From the NCBI GenBank assembly GCA_910587645.1, contig CAJUNA010000033.1:18936-82935 (forward strand): DNA of 64,000 bases. The letters are read 5' to 3'. Position 1 is the stretch's first letter. Every line of letters starts with the position of its first letter. Made by a program: the position numbers and the translations under genes. The DNA comes from an uncultured Oscillospiraceae bacterium (lineage in GTDB: Bacteria > Bacillota > Clostridia > Oscillospirales > Oscillospiraceae). Positions 40,247 to 49,546 of the stretch are shown here, in pieces. The notes under the pieces were generated by a model. The model had not been told where the DNA came from. It saw nothing but the letters and a program-made list of their open reading frames with translations, and did not search any database.

Positions 40247-41350
40247 ATGAGCAAAGTATCAGAAATGACCCGTGAGAAGTGGATTATGGGCACCTTTCCC
40301 GAGTGGGGGACGTGGCTCAACGAGGACATTGAGAACGAGGAAGTCGCCCCCGGCACAGTGGCCATGTGGTGGCTGGGCTGCACGGGCATCTGGATGAAAA
40401 CCGCCGGCGGGGCCAACATCACCGTAGACCTCTGGTGCGGCAACGGCAAACGGACTCACGGCGATGACAAAATGAAGGTAGGCCACCAGATGGCCAACAT
40501 GTGCGGCGGGCGTCGGATGCAGCCCAACCTGCGGGCAGTGCCCTTCGTATTCGACCCCTTTGGCTTCAAGCATGTAGACGCGGTACTTGCCACCCACTAC
40601 CACCAGGATCACATGAGCGCCGAATGGGCCGCCCACGTCATCCAGAGCGGCATGGCCACCACGGATGAGAACGGGAAGGAAATCCCCGTCCCCTTCATTG
40701 GCCCGAAAAAGAGCGTAGAGACCTGGATCAACTGGGGTGTCCCGGCGGATCGCTGCATCACGGTTCGTCCCGGCGATGTGGTGAAGGTAAAGGACATTGA
40801 GATTGTCTGCCTGGACTCCTTCGACCGCACCTGCCTGGTAACGACGGACTCCACCGGCCCGGACCGGGAAGAGCTGACCGGCGTCTGCCCATCGGATATG
40901 GACGACAAAGCAGTAAACTATCTCCTCAAGACCAGCGGCGGAAACATCTACCACTCCGGCGACTCCCACTACTCCATCTACTTTGCCAAGCATGGCAAGG
41001 ACTACGACATCGACGTAGCTTTCGGCTCCTACGGGGAGAACCCGGTAGGCATGGCGGACAAGATGACCTCCGTGGATATCCTCCGGATGGCGGAGGCACT
41101 GCGGTGCAAAGTAGTAGTCCCCATCCACTATGACGTATGGACGAACTTTATGGCGGATATCAATGAGATCAAGGTCCTCTACGACATGAAGAAGGACCGT
41201 CTGGGCTACCAGTTCCACCCCTTCTTCTGGGAGGTCGGCGGCAAGTACGTCTATCCCACGGACAAAGACAAGCTGGCCTACCACCACCGCCGGGGCTTTG
41301 AGGACTGCTTCGAAGCGCCCCAGAACATCCCTTTCCGCTCCATGCTCTGA
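40247..41350 (+). CDS. ulaG: UlaG-type L-ascorbate-6-phosphate lactonase
   Basis: A 367-residue metallo-beta-lactamase-fold lactonase that opens L-ascorbate 6-phosphate to 3-keto-L-gulonate 6-phosphate in E. coli. It resembles E. coli UlaG along its whole length: TREKWIMGTFPEWGTWLNED, VAPGTVAMWWLGCTGIW, YHSGDSHYS and DVAFGSYGENPVGMADKMTS. The metal motif THYHQDH is at 116-122 (HxHxDH). The substrate here may be a related aldonolactone phosphate. AGGGAGG precedes the ATG. Confidence 0.93.
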   Translation: MSKVSEMTREKWIMGTFPEWGTWLNEDIENEEVAPGTVAMWWLGCTGIWMKTAGGANITVDLWCGNGKRTHGDDKMKVGHQMANMCGGRRMQPNLRAVPFVFDPFGFKHVDAVLATHYHQDHMSAEWAAHVIQSGMATTDENGKEIPVPFIGPKKSVETWINWGVPADRCITVRPGDVVKVKDIEIVCLDSFDRTCLVTTDSTGPDREELTGVCPSDMDDKAVNYLLKTSGGNIYHSGDSHYSIYFAKHGKDYDIDVAFGSYGENPVGMADKMTSVDILRMAEALRCKVVVPIHYDVWTNFMADINEIKVLYDMKKDRLGYQFHPFFWEVGGKYVYPTDKDKLAYHHRRGFEDCFEAPQNIPFRSML

Positions 41351-41367
41351 TGGGGGAGGGCTACACG

Positions 41368-42435
41368 ATGGCAAAATACGATTTCATGAGCTTCGGCGAG
41401 CCCAATATCCGTCTCACCCCTCCCAACCACGACCGTCTCGGCCAGGCGGAGGAGCTGCACCTGGGCATCGCGGCAGCGGAACTGAACTGCTGCGTCAACA
41501 TTTCCAACCTGAGCGTAGAACGTCTCCTACCCACTCTGCGCACCGCCTACGTAACCAAGCTGGTAGACAACTGGACAGGCAGCTATATCGTCAACCGCGC
41601 CCGGATGTACGGCGTAGACATGACCAATGTAGTGGTGGAACCATTTGACAAAATCGGCCGTGTCCGCAACGGCCTGGCCTTTGTAGAGGTAGGCATCGGC
41701 CCTCGTCCCAGCTATCAGATTTACGACCGGGGCCACACAGCCCTCAGCCGCATCCAGCCCGGAGACATCGACTGGCAAAAGACGCTGGATACCCGCTGGT
41801 TCCACACCACAGGCATTGTCACCGCCCTGGGCGAACACACCGCCGGAGAAGTCCTCGCCGCCCTGAAGGCCGCCAAGGCAAACGGCGCGGTCACCAGCTA
41901 CGATCTGAACTACCGCGGCACGCTCTGGAGCCGGGAGGACGCCCGCCGCGCGGTGGAGTCCCTCATGCCCTACATTGATGTCATCCTCGGAAACGAGGAA
42001 GACTTCGATGCCATGTTAGGTATCCAGGCCGGCGGAACTGACGAGAATTTCACCTCCATTGACCCGCAGAACTACCGGAAGTCAGCGGAAAAGGTCATGG
42101 AAAAATATCCCCACATCCAAGTTGTCGGCGCCAGCCTGCGGGAAGTCCGTACCGCGCTTTTAAACAACTGGCAGGGCTGCATCATGACGAAAAACGGCTT
42201 TTTCGTCTCCCGGAAGTACGAGAACATTGAGATCAACGACCGGGTCGGAGGCGGCGACAGCTTCGCGTCTGCGCTGATCTACAGCATGCTGGAGGGGAAG
42301 GACGGCCAGGAAGCCATCGACTTCGCCACAGCCTATTCCGCCCTCTGCCATACCATCCGCAACGACTGGAACCTGGTGACCCGAGCCGAAGCGGAGTCCC
42401 TGGCGGGCGGCGGCAGCGCCCGGGTGAAGCGGTAA
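41368..42435 (+). CDS. PfkB-family carbohydrate kinase
   Basis: A 355-residue ribokinase/PfkB-type kinase. The phosphate-binding end signature RVGGGDSFASALIY holds the catalytic Asp297, and SYDLNYRGTLW and ILGNEEDFDAML are typical of 2-keto-3-deoxygluconate kinase-like members. The start at 41368 is preferred for its GGGGGAGGG site; an ATG at 41350 overlapping the ulaG stop is an alternative. In the locus it probably makes the phosphorylated substrate that a PTS would supply in the classical ula pathway. Confidence 0.88.
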   Translation: MAKYDFMSFGEPNIRLTPPNHDRLGQAEELHLGIAAAELNCCVNISNLSVERLLPTLRTAYVTKLVDNWTGSYIVNRARMYGVDMTNVVVEPFDKIGRVRNGLAFVEVGIGPRPSYQIYDRGHTALSRIQPGDIDWQKTLDTRWFHTTGIVTALGEHTAGEVLAALKAAKANGAVTSYDLNYRGTLWSREDARRAVESLMPYIDVILGNEEDFDAMLGIQAGGTDENFTSIDPQNYRKSAEKVMEKYPHIQVVGASLREVRTALLNNWQGCIMTKNGFFVSRKYENIEINDRVGGGDSFASALIYSMLEGKDGQEAIDFATAYSALCHTIRNDWNLVTRAEAESLAGGGSARVKR

Positions 42436-42437
42436 CC

Positions 42438-43304
42438 ATGCTGGGAAAACATCTTCTAGGCCTGTATGAAAAGGCCCTGGATCCGGCAGAGGACTGGGCC
42501 AGCCGCCTGCGGACGGCGAAAGAGCTTGGCTTTGACTTCATGGAGATCAGCATAGACGAGTCGGACAGCCGCCTGGCCCGTTTAGACTGGACTAAGGAGC
42601 AGATGGAAAGCCTGCGCCGGATCTGCTATGAAGAAGGCATAGGCTTCCAGTCTATGTGCCTAAGCGCCCACCGCCGTTTCCCTTTTGGCAGCCGCGACCC
42701 CGCCGTCCGGGAACGGGCGCGCCGGATTATGGAACGCGCCATCGACTTTGCGGCCGCCATGGGCATCCGCGTAATCCAGCTTGCGGGATACGATGTGTAC
42801 TACGAACCGTCCACACCGGAATCTGTCCGCCTGTTTCGTGAGGGAATGGCCTGGTCGGCGGAGCTTGCGGCCCGGAAACAGGTCATGTTGGCAATGGAAA
42901 TCATGGACACGTCCTTTCTCAACTCGATTTCCAAGCATATGTCTTACGAGACGATGCTGCACAGCCCATGGTACAAGGCCTACCCAGATCTTGGCAACCT
43001 CAGCGCGTGGCCGGAGAACGATGTAGACTTTGAACTGGAGCGCGGGATAGGCAGCATCGTAGCGGTTCACCTCAAGGACACGATTGCGGTAACAGAGGAC
43101 TTCCCGGGCAAATTCAAGTGCGTCCCCTTCGGCACAGGCTGTGTGGACTTCCCCAAGCGTTTCCGCCAGCTGGAGCGCCTGGGATATACCGGGCCATATA
43201 TGATGGAAATGTGGTATGACGGGGAAACCGGCGGCAGGGAGGCGGTATCCGCCGCCAAGCATTGGATGGAAGCACAATACCGGCTGGGCGTCTCTACCCT
43301 CTGA
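42438..43304 (+). CDS. ulaE: L-ribulose/L-xylulose 5-phosphate 3-epimerase, UlaE/SgbU family
   Basis: A 288-residue TIM-barrel epimerase. KHLLGLYEKALDP, GFDFMEISIDESDSRLARLD and MCLSAHRRFPFGS match UlaE/SgbU, which turns L-xylulose 5-phosphate into L-ribulose 5-phosphate. Likely metal ligands are the Glu in MLAMEIMD, the Asp in YPDLGN, the His in VAVHLKDT and the Glu in MMEMWYD. It starts two bases after the kinase stop. Its partners UlaD (decarboxylase) and UlaF (4-epimerase) are not in the window. Confidence 0.92.
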   Translation: MLGKHLLGLYEKALDPAEDWASRLRTAKELGFDFMEISIDESDSRLARLDWTKEQMESLRRICYEEGIGFQSMCLSAHRRFPFGSRDPAVRERARRIMERAIDFAAAMGIRVIQLAGYDVYYEPSTPESVRLFREGMAWSAELAARKQVMLAMEIMDTSFLNSISKHMSYETMLHSPWYKAYPDLGNLSAWPENDVDFELERGIGSIVAVHLKDTIAVTEDFPGKFKCVPFGTGCVDFPKRFRQLERLGYTGPYMMEMWYDGETGGREAVSAAKHWMEAQYRLGVSTL

Positions 43305-43320
43305 CGTCCATAAATATAAA

Positions 43321-43351
43321 ACCGCCCACAGGACAAAGTCCTGTGGGCGGT
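43321..43351. terminator. Terminator between the sugar operon and its regulator
   Basis: A perfect 14-base stem ACCGCCCACAGGAC/GTCCTGTGGGCGGT with loop AAA lies between the convergent ulaE and deoR-type genes. The minus side is followed by TTTTATATTT and the plus side by TCTCTT. Confidence 0.8.
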
Positions 43352-43375
43352 CTCTTAGTCTCTTGCCAGCAATGC

Positions 43376-44152
43376 TCACTCCATAATCACTACATCGACG
43401 CCCGCACCGCGCAGCTTATCAATTTCTTCCACATCCGCGCTGGCATCGGTAATCAGCAGCCCCACCCGGTTGAGACTGAGACTGACAAAGCTATAGGTGC
43501 GGCCGATCTTACTGCCGTCCGCCACAACGATGACCTTTCCCAGGCACCGCTCCGCCATTTTCTCATTGATGATGGTCTCCTGCAAGACAGAGGTTGTCAG
43601 CCCCCCTTCGGTACTAATGCCGTTAACCCCCAGGATACAGACATCGGCGTAAATTTTCCCCACGATATCGCCGGCAAAATCCCCCACATAGGCTTTCGTC
43701 AAATCGAAATACGTCCCACCGGTGCAGATAATCTGCGCCCCACCGTGCTTACAGCAGGTGTAAGCCAAGGCATTATTGGTAACCACGGTAATATTCCGGT
43801 TCCCCACAACCTTCAGCACTTCCAGCACCGTTGTCCCAGAGTTCATAAAGACGGTCGCGCTTTCAGGAATATGCTTACCAGCCTCGGCGGCGATTTTGAC
43901 CTTTTCCCGGCGGTGGGTGATCTCTTTTTCCTCAAAGGTCGCGGGGCCATCGGAATTACCGGCAAGCTGGACGCTGCCGAAGCTTCTCAGCACCGCCCGG
44001 CTCTCCTCCAGCGCGCTCAGATCCCGCCGGATAGTCAGCGGCGACACCTGGCACAATTCGCTGAGTTTTTCCACCCTGGTCTCTCCATTTTCGCGCAAAT
44101 AGTTCAGAATCTGCTCCCGGCGTTTAGAGATCACATACTTACTCTGTTTCAT
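43376..44152 (-). CDS. DeoR/GlpR-family transcriptional regulator
   Basis: A 258-residue sugar-responsive repressor. The N-terminal DeoR helix-turn-helix (about 10-60) includes LSELCQVSPLTIRRDLSALE, and the C-terminal sugar-phosphate sensor domain has FMNSGTTVLEVLK and VVADGSKIGRTYS. It lies convergent to the sugar operon and is the likely ligand of the three palindromes at 34.44-34.61 kb. The effector is probably a sugar phosphate made by the pathway. The ribosome site is weak. Confidence 0.9.
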   Translation of the reverse strand: MKQSKYVISKRREQILNYLRENGETRVEKLSELCQVSPLTIRRDLSALEESRAVLRSFGSVQLAGNSDGPATFEEKEITHRREKVKIAAEAGKHIPESATVFMNSGTTVLEVLKVVGNRNITVVTNNALAYTCCKHGGAQIICTGGTYFDLTKAYVGDFAGDIVGKIYADVCILGVNGISTEGGLTTSVLQETIINEKMAERCLGKVIVVADGSKIGRTYSFVSLSLNRVGLLITDASADVEEIDKLRGAGVDVVIME

Positions 44153-44308
44153 GGATGACGGCCCTCAAGCATTATTTTCCGCCCCTGCCGCGCGAACGGG
44201 CGGATTTGTTCTATCTTAACACAAACCGTAGGCACTTAGCAAGCAAAACAGCGTAAAATATTCAAATTTCCGGAAAATCATACAAATCCACCAAAACCGC
44301 CGTCTGGC

Positions 44309-44347
44309 AAAAGGCAGCCGTATGACGCCCCGCGCCACACGGCTGCC
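44309..44347 (-). terminator. Terminator of the purine operon
   Basis: GGCAGCCGT/ACGGCTGCC arms with a 17-base loop lie 20 bases past the purL stop and are followed on the minus strand by TTTT. Confidence 0.65.
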
Positions 44348-44367
44348 CAACCGCAGAAGTGACCGAA

Positions 44368-47300
44368 TTATTGGAAGTACCTTACCGCACTGCGGAACAA
44401 TCCCATGTCATACTTCCCGGGGACATTCCGGTAAAGCATCGGCCCGATGCGCTCGCTGTGGCCCATTTTCCCCAGCACCCGGCCGTCTGGGGAAGTCACG
44501 CCCTCGACCGCCCACAGGGAGCCGTTGGGATTAAAGGCGGCGTCCATGCTCAGGCAGCCGTCCAGATCCACATACTGGGTAGCAATCTGCCCATTGGCGC
44601 CCAACTGCGCCAAAACACTTTCCGGCGCAACAAACCGCCCCTCGCCGTGGGAAACCGGTACGTTGAACACTTCCCCCGGCTCCGTCTCCATCAGCCACGG
44701 GGACAGGTTGGAGCAGACCCGGGTGCGCACGATGGAGGACTGATGCCGCCCGATGGCGTTATAGGTCAGGGTGGGGCAGTTCTCATCCGTATCCCGGATT
44801 TCCCCAAATTGGATCAGCCCCAGCTTCACCAGCGCCTGGAAACCGTTGCAGATGCCCAGCATCAGCCCGTCCCGGTTTTGGAGCAGGTCATGGACAGCGT
44901 CCGCCAGCCTCGGGTTGCGCAGGAAGGAGACGATAAACTTTGCGGATCCATCCGGCTCATCCCCTCCTGAGAACCCGCCGGGGAGGAACACGATTTGGCT
45001 TTTCCGCATCGCGTGTTCCAACTCCACTGCGGACTGCTCCAGCGCGTCCGGCGTCAGGTTCCGGATTACGACAGTCATGGCATCCAGCCCCGCCCGGAGG
45101 CAAGCCCGAAGGCTGTCATACTCGCAGTTCGTCCCGGGGAACACCGGAATGACCACCCTGGGCTTAGCGTATTTATGCTTCGCCACGGCAGGCGCTGCCG
45201 CGCCTTTTGTAACGGCAGCGGCCGCAGGCAGCGTCCCCTCCGTTTCCGCGCGGGTAGGATATACGTCCTCCAAAACGCCCTCATTTATCGCCAGCAGCTC
45301 GTCAATGGAAGCGGAATCGCCTAAAATAGAGACAACCGGCTCTTCTGACGTAACGCCAATACGCCTGCCGTAGGGCGAATCCACATCCTCCGCCAGTTCC
45401 GCCACAATCACAGCGGAGCCGGTCCCGAACCAATTCACGCCGTCCTCCCTGCTTTGGAACCCAATCCTGTTGCCGAAGGACATCTGCATCACCGCGTCCG
45501 CCAAACCGTTCTCCGCCGCCCAGGCGGCTTTCACCTTGCCCTCCTGGCAAAGCCCATGGAAAGCGTCCCACGCGGCCTTCTGGCTCTCCGCCGAATCGTC
45601 CTTCGGGGCGAAGCGGTACACCGGATGCCCGGCTTCTTTAAATTCCGGCGTAACGACCTCCCCCGCCAGCACAGGCGCGATGGCAAAGGAAATCAGCGTC
45701 GGCGGCACATCCATTTCCAGGAAGGAGCCGCTCATGGAGTCCTTCCCCCCGATTGCCGCCGCGCCGAAATCCAACTGCGCGTCCAGCGCGCCCAGAAGGG
45801 CCTGGAAGGGCTTTCCCCACCGCTCCGGCTCGGTTCGGAGCTTTTCAAAATACTCCTGCAAGGTCAAATACGCTTTCCGGTAGTCCGCCCCGGCGGCCAC
45901 CAGCTTCGCCAAAGAAACCGCCACAGCGGCATACGCGCCCCAATAAGGCGTTTTGGACAAATACGCCGGGTCGCAGCCATAGGCCATAACGCTGGCCTGT
46001 CCGGTCTCCGCGCAGGGTTCCACCGGCAGCAGCGCGGCCATGGACTGGGCGGGCGTCCGCTGGGTTTTCCCGCCGAAGGGCATGGTGACACTCCCCGCGC
46101 CGATGGAGCCGTCGAACCGCTCCACCAGCCCCCGCCGGGAGGCGGAGCGCAGGCTTCCGGCCATCTCCCGCAGGGTGGCAGGCTGTTCCACCCCGCATCC
46201 GGCATATTCCGGCACCGCCACGGCGGCATGCTTCACCGCGCCGTTGGTGTCCAGGAACGCGCGGCTCAAATCCGCGATGGTCTCTCCCCGCCATTTCATA
46301 ACCATCCGTTGGTTTTCCGTGACCACGGCGGCCTGGTAAGCTTCCAGGTTTTCGGTTCCGGCCAGGGCGATAAACTTCTCCGCGTCCTCCGCCGCTACCA
46401 CCACGGCCATCCGCTCCTGGCTCTCAGAGATGGCCAGCTCCGTGCCGTCCAGCCCATCATACTTCTTCCGCACCGCGTCCAGGTCGATCTCCAGCCCACC
46501 GGCCAATTCGCCGATAGCCACAGAGACGCCCCCCGCGCCGAAGTCGTTGCACCGCTTGATCATTTTCGTCACGGCAGGATTCCGGAACAGCCTTTGAAGC
46601 TTCCGCTCTTCCGGCGCGTTGCCCTTCTGCACCTCGGAAGCCATCGTGGTCAGGGACTTCAGATTATGGCTTTTGGAGGAACCGGTAGCCCCGCCGATGC
46701 CGTCCCGTCCCGTGCGCCCGCCCAGGAGGATGACCACATCCCCCGGCGCAGGCCGCTCCCGCCGGACGTTCTCCGCCGGGACCGCCGCCACCACCGCGCC
46801 GCATTCCAGATGCTTGGCGATATAGCCGGGGTGGTACATCTCCGCCACATGCCCTGTCGCAAGCCCGATCTGGTTGCCGTAGGAACTGTACCCTGCCGCC
46901 GCCGTAACGGCCAGCTTCCTCTGGGGCAGCTTCCCTGGGAGGGTGTCCGCGAAGGGCGCCCTGGGGTCGCCGCAGCCGGTGACCCGCATAGCCTGGTGGA
47001 CGTAAGCCCGTCCGGACAAGGGGTCCCGGATGCACCCGCCGATACAGGTGGCCGCGCCGCCGAACGGCTCAATTTCGGTAGGATGGTTGTGTGTCTCGTT
47101 TTTGAACATGAGCAGCCAATCCTGTTCCGACTCCCCCGTCTCCGTGCGGATTTTCGCGGGTACGTGGATAGAGCAGGCGTTGATTTCCTCGCTCTCGTCC
47201 AGCTCCGGCAGCATGCCCCGCTTTTTCAGCACCTTCGTCCCGATGGTAGCAATATCCATCAAGGTCTGGGGCCTTGCCGCGGCCTTTTCCTCCCCGTAGA

Positions 47301-48075
47301 CCTCCACCCGGGCGTCCAGATAGCGTTCATAGGCTTTCCGTACCGCCGGGTCGGCGATCTGGATTTGGCCAAGGTGGGTAGAAAACGTCGTATGACGGCA
47401 ATGGTCGGACCAATAGGTATCCACCACCCGCACCTCGGTAATGGTCGGATCGCGATGCTCGGTATCCCGGAAATAAGCCTGCAAAAACTTCAGATCATCC
47501 AAATCCATCGCCAGCCCCAGGCGGCTTAACAGTTCTTGCAGCCCCGCCCCGTCCAGGCCGGTAAACCCGTCCAAGGTCTCCACCATAGGCGGCTGGGGAT
47601 AGCTGCGCTCCAGGGTGGCAGGCTTGTCCATAGACGCTTCCCGGCACTCCACGGGATTAATCAGGTAGCCCTTGATCTTATCCATGTCCTCCTGGGACAG
47701 CGGCCCCTGCAACATGTACACTTTGGCGTGCGCCACCCTCGGCCGCTCCACGCCGGCCATGAGCTGGATGCACTGGGCGCAGGAGTCAGCCCGCTGGTCG
47801 AACTGCCCCGGCAGCGCCTCCACGGCCAGCAGGCGGTGGAGGTCCCTAGGCTCCGGGAAGGACTCGTCCCAGACCACGTCCGCCTGCGGCTCGGAAAAGA
47901 CGATGTGCTTCGCTTTTTCATAGACTTCAGGCGCCACGCCCTCCACGTCGTAGCGGTTGAGGATACGGATGCCCGTCAAACGGGCAATCCCCAGAAATCC
48001 CCTTAAGTCGTTCAGCAGGTTCCCGGCTTCCGGGGACAAGCCGGGGCGTTTTTCCACAAAAATCCGATAGACCAT
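44368..48075 (-). CDS. purL: Phosphoribosylformylglycinamidine synthase, single-chain
   Basis: A 1235-residue enzyme that converts FGAR to FGAM with ATP and glutamine. It carries its own glutaminase, so no PurQ or PurS is needed. The order is a PurS-like start (about 1-150), two AIRS-type synthase halves (DTYWSDHCRHTTFSTHL, FKNETHNHPTEIEPFGGAAT, IGGKDSMSGSF), a Pro/Ala linker, and a class I glutaminase with nucleophile Cys in LGICNGFQALVKLG and His/Glu in VSHGEGRF. Last gene of the operon; GGAGG sets the start. Confidence 0.95.
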   Translation of the reverse strand: MVYRIFVEKRPGLSPEAGNLLNDLRGFLGIARLTGIRILNRYDVEGVAPEVYEKAKHIVFSEPQADVVWDESFPEPRDLHRLLAVEALPGQFDQRADSCAQCIQLMAGVERPRVAHAKVYMLQGPLSQEDMDKIKGYLINPVECREASMDKPATLERSYPQPPMVETLDGFTGLDGAGLQELLSRLGLAMDLDDLKFLQAYFRDTEHRDPTITEVRVVDTYWSDHCRHTTFSTHLGQIQIADPAVRKAYERYLDARVEVYGEEKAAARPQTLMDIATIGTKVLKKRGMLPELDESEEINACSIHVPAKIRTETGESEQDWLLMFKNETHNHPTEIEPFGGAATCIGGCIRDPLSGRAYVHQAMRVTGCGDPRAPFADTLPGKLPQRKLAVTAAAGYSSYGNQIGLATGHVAEMYHPGYIAKHLECGAVVAAVPAENVRRERPAPGDVVILLGGRTGRDGIGGATGSSKSHNLKSLTTMASEVQKGNAPEERKLQRLFRNPAVTKMIKRCNDFGAGGVSVAIGELAGGLEIDLDAVRKKYDGLDGTELAISESQERMAVVVAAEDAEKFIALAGTENLEAYQAAVVTENQRMVMKWRGETIADLSRAFLDTNGAVKHAAVAVPEYAGCGVEQPATLREMAGSLRSASRRGLVERFDGSIGAGSVTMPFGGKTQRTPAQSMAALLPVEPCAETGQASVMAYGCDPAYLSKTPYWGAYAAVAVSLAKLVAAGADYRKAYLTLQEYFEKLRTEPERWGKPFQALLGALDAQLDFGAAAIGGKDSMSGSFLEMDVPPTLISFAIAPVLAGEVVTPEFKEAGHPVYRFAPKDDSAESQKAAWDAFHGLCQEGKVKAAWAAENGLADAVMQMSFGNRIGFQSREDGVNWFGTGSAVIVAELAEDVDSPYGRRIGVTSEEPVVSILGDSASIDELLAINEGVLEDVYPTRAETEGTLPAAAAVTKGAAAPAVAKHKYAKPRVVIPVFPGTNCEYDSLRACLRAGLDAMTVVIRNLTPDALEQSAVELEHAMRKSQIVFLPGGFSGGDEPDGSAKFIVSFLRNPRLADAVHDLLQNRDGLMLGICNGFQALVKLGLIQFGEIRDTDENCPTLTYNAIGRHQSSIVRTRVCSNLSPWLMETEPGEVFNVPVSHGEGRFVAPESVLAQLGANGQIATQYVDLDGCLSMDAAFNPNGSLWAVEGVTSPDGRVLGKMGHSERIGPMLYRNVPGKYDMGLFRSAVRYFQ

Positions 48076-48104
48076 TTTTTATTCTTCCTCCCTGATGGTA
48101 AGCC

Positions 48105-49382
48105 TTACCCTTGGCGCTGCAAGGCCTCCAGCGCCCTCTGCCCGATATCCCTGCGGCAGAAGGCGTTTTCAAAACGCACCTGGCCGGCCAGCTTGTAGGC
48201 CTTCCCGACCGCGTCCGGCAGCGTCTCCGCCACCGCCGCCGCGCCCAGCACCCGGCCTCCGCTGGTCAGCAGCCTGCCGTCCTTTTCCACGGCGCCGGCG
48301 ACATAGATGTACTCATCCTCCCCGGTTTCCGGCAGGGAAATCGGAAATCCCTTCTCATATTTCTGCGGATACCCCTGGGACGCGAGGATAACGCAGCAGG
48401 CGGATTTTTCGCTGAATTTGACTTCCGTATCCGCCAGCCGCCCTTCAGAGACCGCCAGCATAATTTCCAGCAGGCTGCCCTCCAGCAGGGGCAGCACCAC
48501 CTGGGTCTCCGGATCCCCGAAGCGGCAGTTGTACTCGATCACCTTCGGCCCCTCCGGCGTAAGCATCAGCCCGAAGTACAGGCAGCCCTTAAAAGCCCGT
48601 CCCTCCGCCTTCATCGCTCGGATGGTAGGCAGGAAAATTTTCTCCATACACACCGCCGCCATATCCGGCGTATAGTACGGATTAGGCGCCACCGTCCCCA
48701 TGCCCCCGGTATTCAGCCCCAGGTCGCCGTCCAGGGCCCTTTTGTGATCCATGGAGGAGACCATAGGAACGATGGTTTCCCCATCGGTAAAGGAGAGCAC
48801 GGAGACCTCCGGCCCGGTCAAAAATTCTTCGATGACCACCTTGGAGCCGCTTTCGCCGAACATTTTGCCTTCCATCATAGACCGGACAGCCCGCTTCGCC
48901 TCCTCCCTCGTCTGGCAGATCAGGACGCCCTTCCCCAGGGCAAGGCCATCGGCCTTGACCACCGTAGGGATCGGGCAGGAATCCACATAACGGAGGGCGG
49001 CGTCCAAGTCCGAGAAAATCTCATAAGCGGCGGTAGGGATATGGTATTTTTTCATCAAGTCCTTTGAAAAGGCCTTGCTCCCCTCGATGATGGCGGCGTT
49101 TTTCCGCGGCCCGAAGCAGGGGAACCCCTCCCCCTCCAGGGCGTCCACCATTCCCAGGACTAAGGGGTCATCGGGCGCGACAACCACGAAATCGACAGCG
49201 TTTTCCTTGGCAAACGCCACAACGCCGTCCACATCGGTAGCAGCCACGCCGCCGCAGGCGGCGTCAGCGGCAATTCCGCCATTTCCCGGCAGGGCAAAGA
49301 TTTTTTCCGCGCGGGGGTCTTCTTTCAATTTTTTGATAATCGCGTGTTCGCGGCCTCCGCCGCCAACGACTAAAATGTTCAT
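48105..49382 (-). CDS. purD: Phosphoribosylamine-glycine ligase
   Basis: A 425-residue ATP-grasp ligase that makes GAR from phosphoribosylamine, glycine and ATP. The opening MNILVVGGGGREHAIIKKL, the ATP-grasp core TVVKADGLALGKGV, and the signature YNCRFGDPETQVVLP are all present. GGAGGG lies upstream of the ATG. It is 30 bases ahead of purL. Confidence 0.95.
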   Translation of the reverse strand: MNILVVGGGGREHAIIKKLKEDPRAEKIFALPGNGGIAADAACGGVAATDVDGVVAFAKENAVDFVVVAPDDPLVLGMVDALEGEGFPCFGPRKNAAIIEGSKAFSKDLMKKYHIPTAAYEIFSDLDAALRYVDSCPIPTVVKADGLALGKGVLICQTREEAKRAVRSMMEGKMFGESGSKVVIEEFLTGPEVSVLSFTDGETIVPMVSSMDHKRALDGDLGLNTGGMGTVAPNPYYTPDMAAVCMEKIFLPTIRAMKAEGRAFKGCLYFGLMLTPEGPKVIEYNCRFGDPETQVVLPLLEGSLLEIMLAVSEGRLADTEVKFSEKSACCVILASQGYPQKYEKGFPISLPETGEDEYIYVAGAVEKDGRLLTSGGRVLGAAAVAETLPDAVGKAYKLAGQVRFENAFCRRDIGQRALEALQRQG

Positions 49383-49483
49383 TTACGGCCCTCCGTTTTC
49401 ACACCGCCGCCGCAGCGCGGCGGTTCCGGCTGATTTCTTTCGTTTCTATTCCCTTTCTTTTGGGCAGGCTTATCATGATTTTT

Positions 49484-49515
49484 TGGTGGCTTTTTGTAGG
49501 AACAAAAAGCCACCA
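49484..49515. repeat. Dispersed CTTTTT/AAAAAG palindrome, copy 3
   Basis: Fourteen-base perfect arms TGGTGGCTTTTTGT/ACAAAAAGCCACCA with loop AGGA in the 164-base gap between the AICAR transformylase and purD genes. It is followed by GGGGTCA, as near copy 1 (about 16.97 kb). Confidence 0.6.
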
Positions 49516-49546
49516 GGGGTCATTGCGCAATACAACTCGCGCTGCA

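Noticed and set aside
45454..47529. A 691-codon open frame on the plus strand
   Set aside because: It lies entirely antisense to purL, has a low-complexity Gly/Arg/His-rich product, and has no ribosome site. It is a by-product of GC-rich coding on the other strand.
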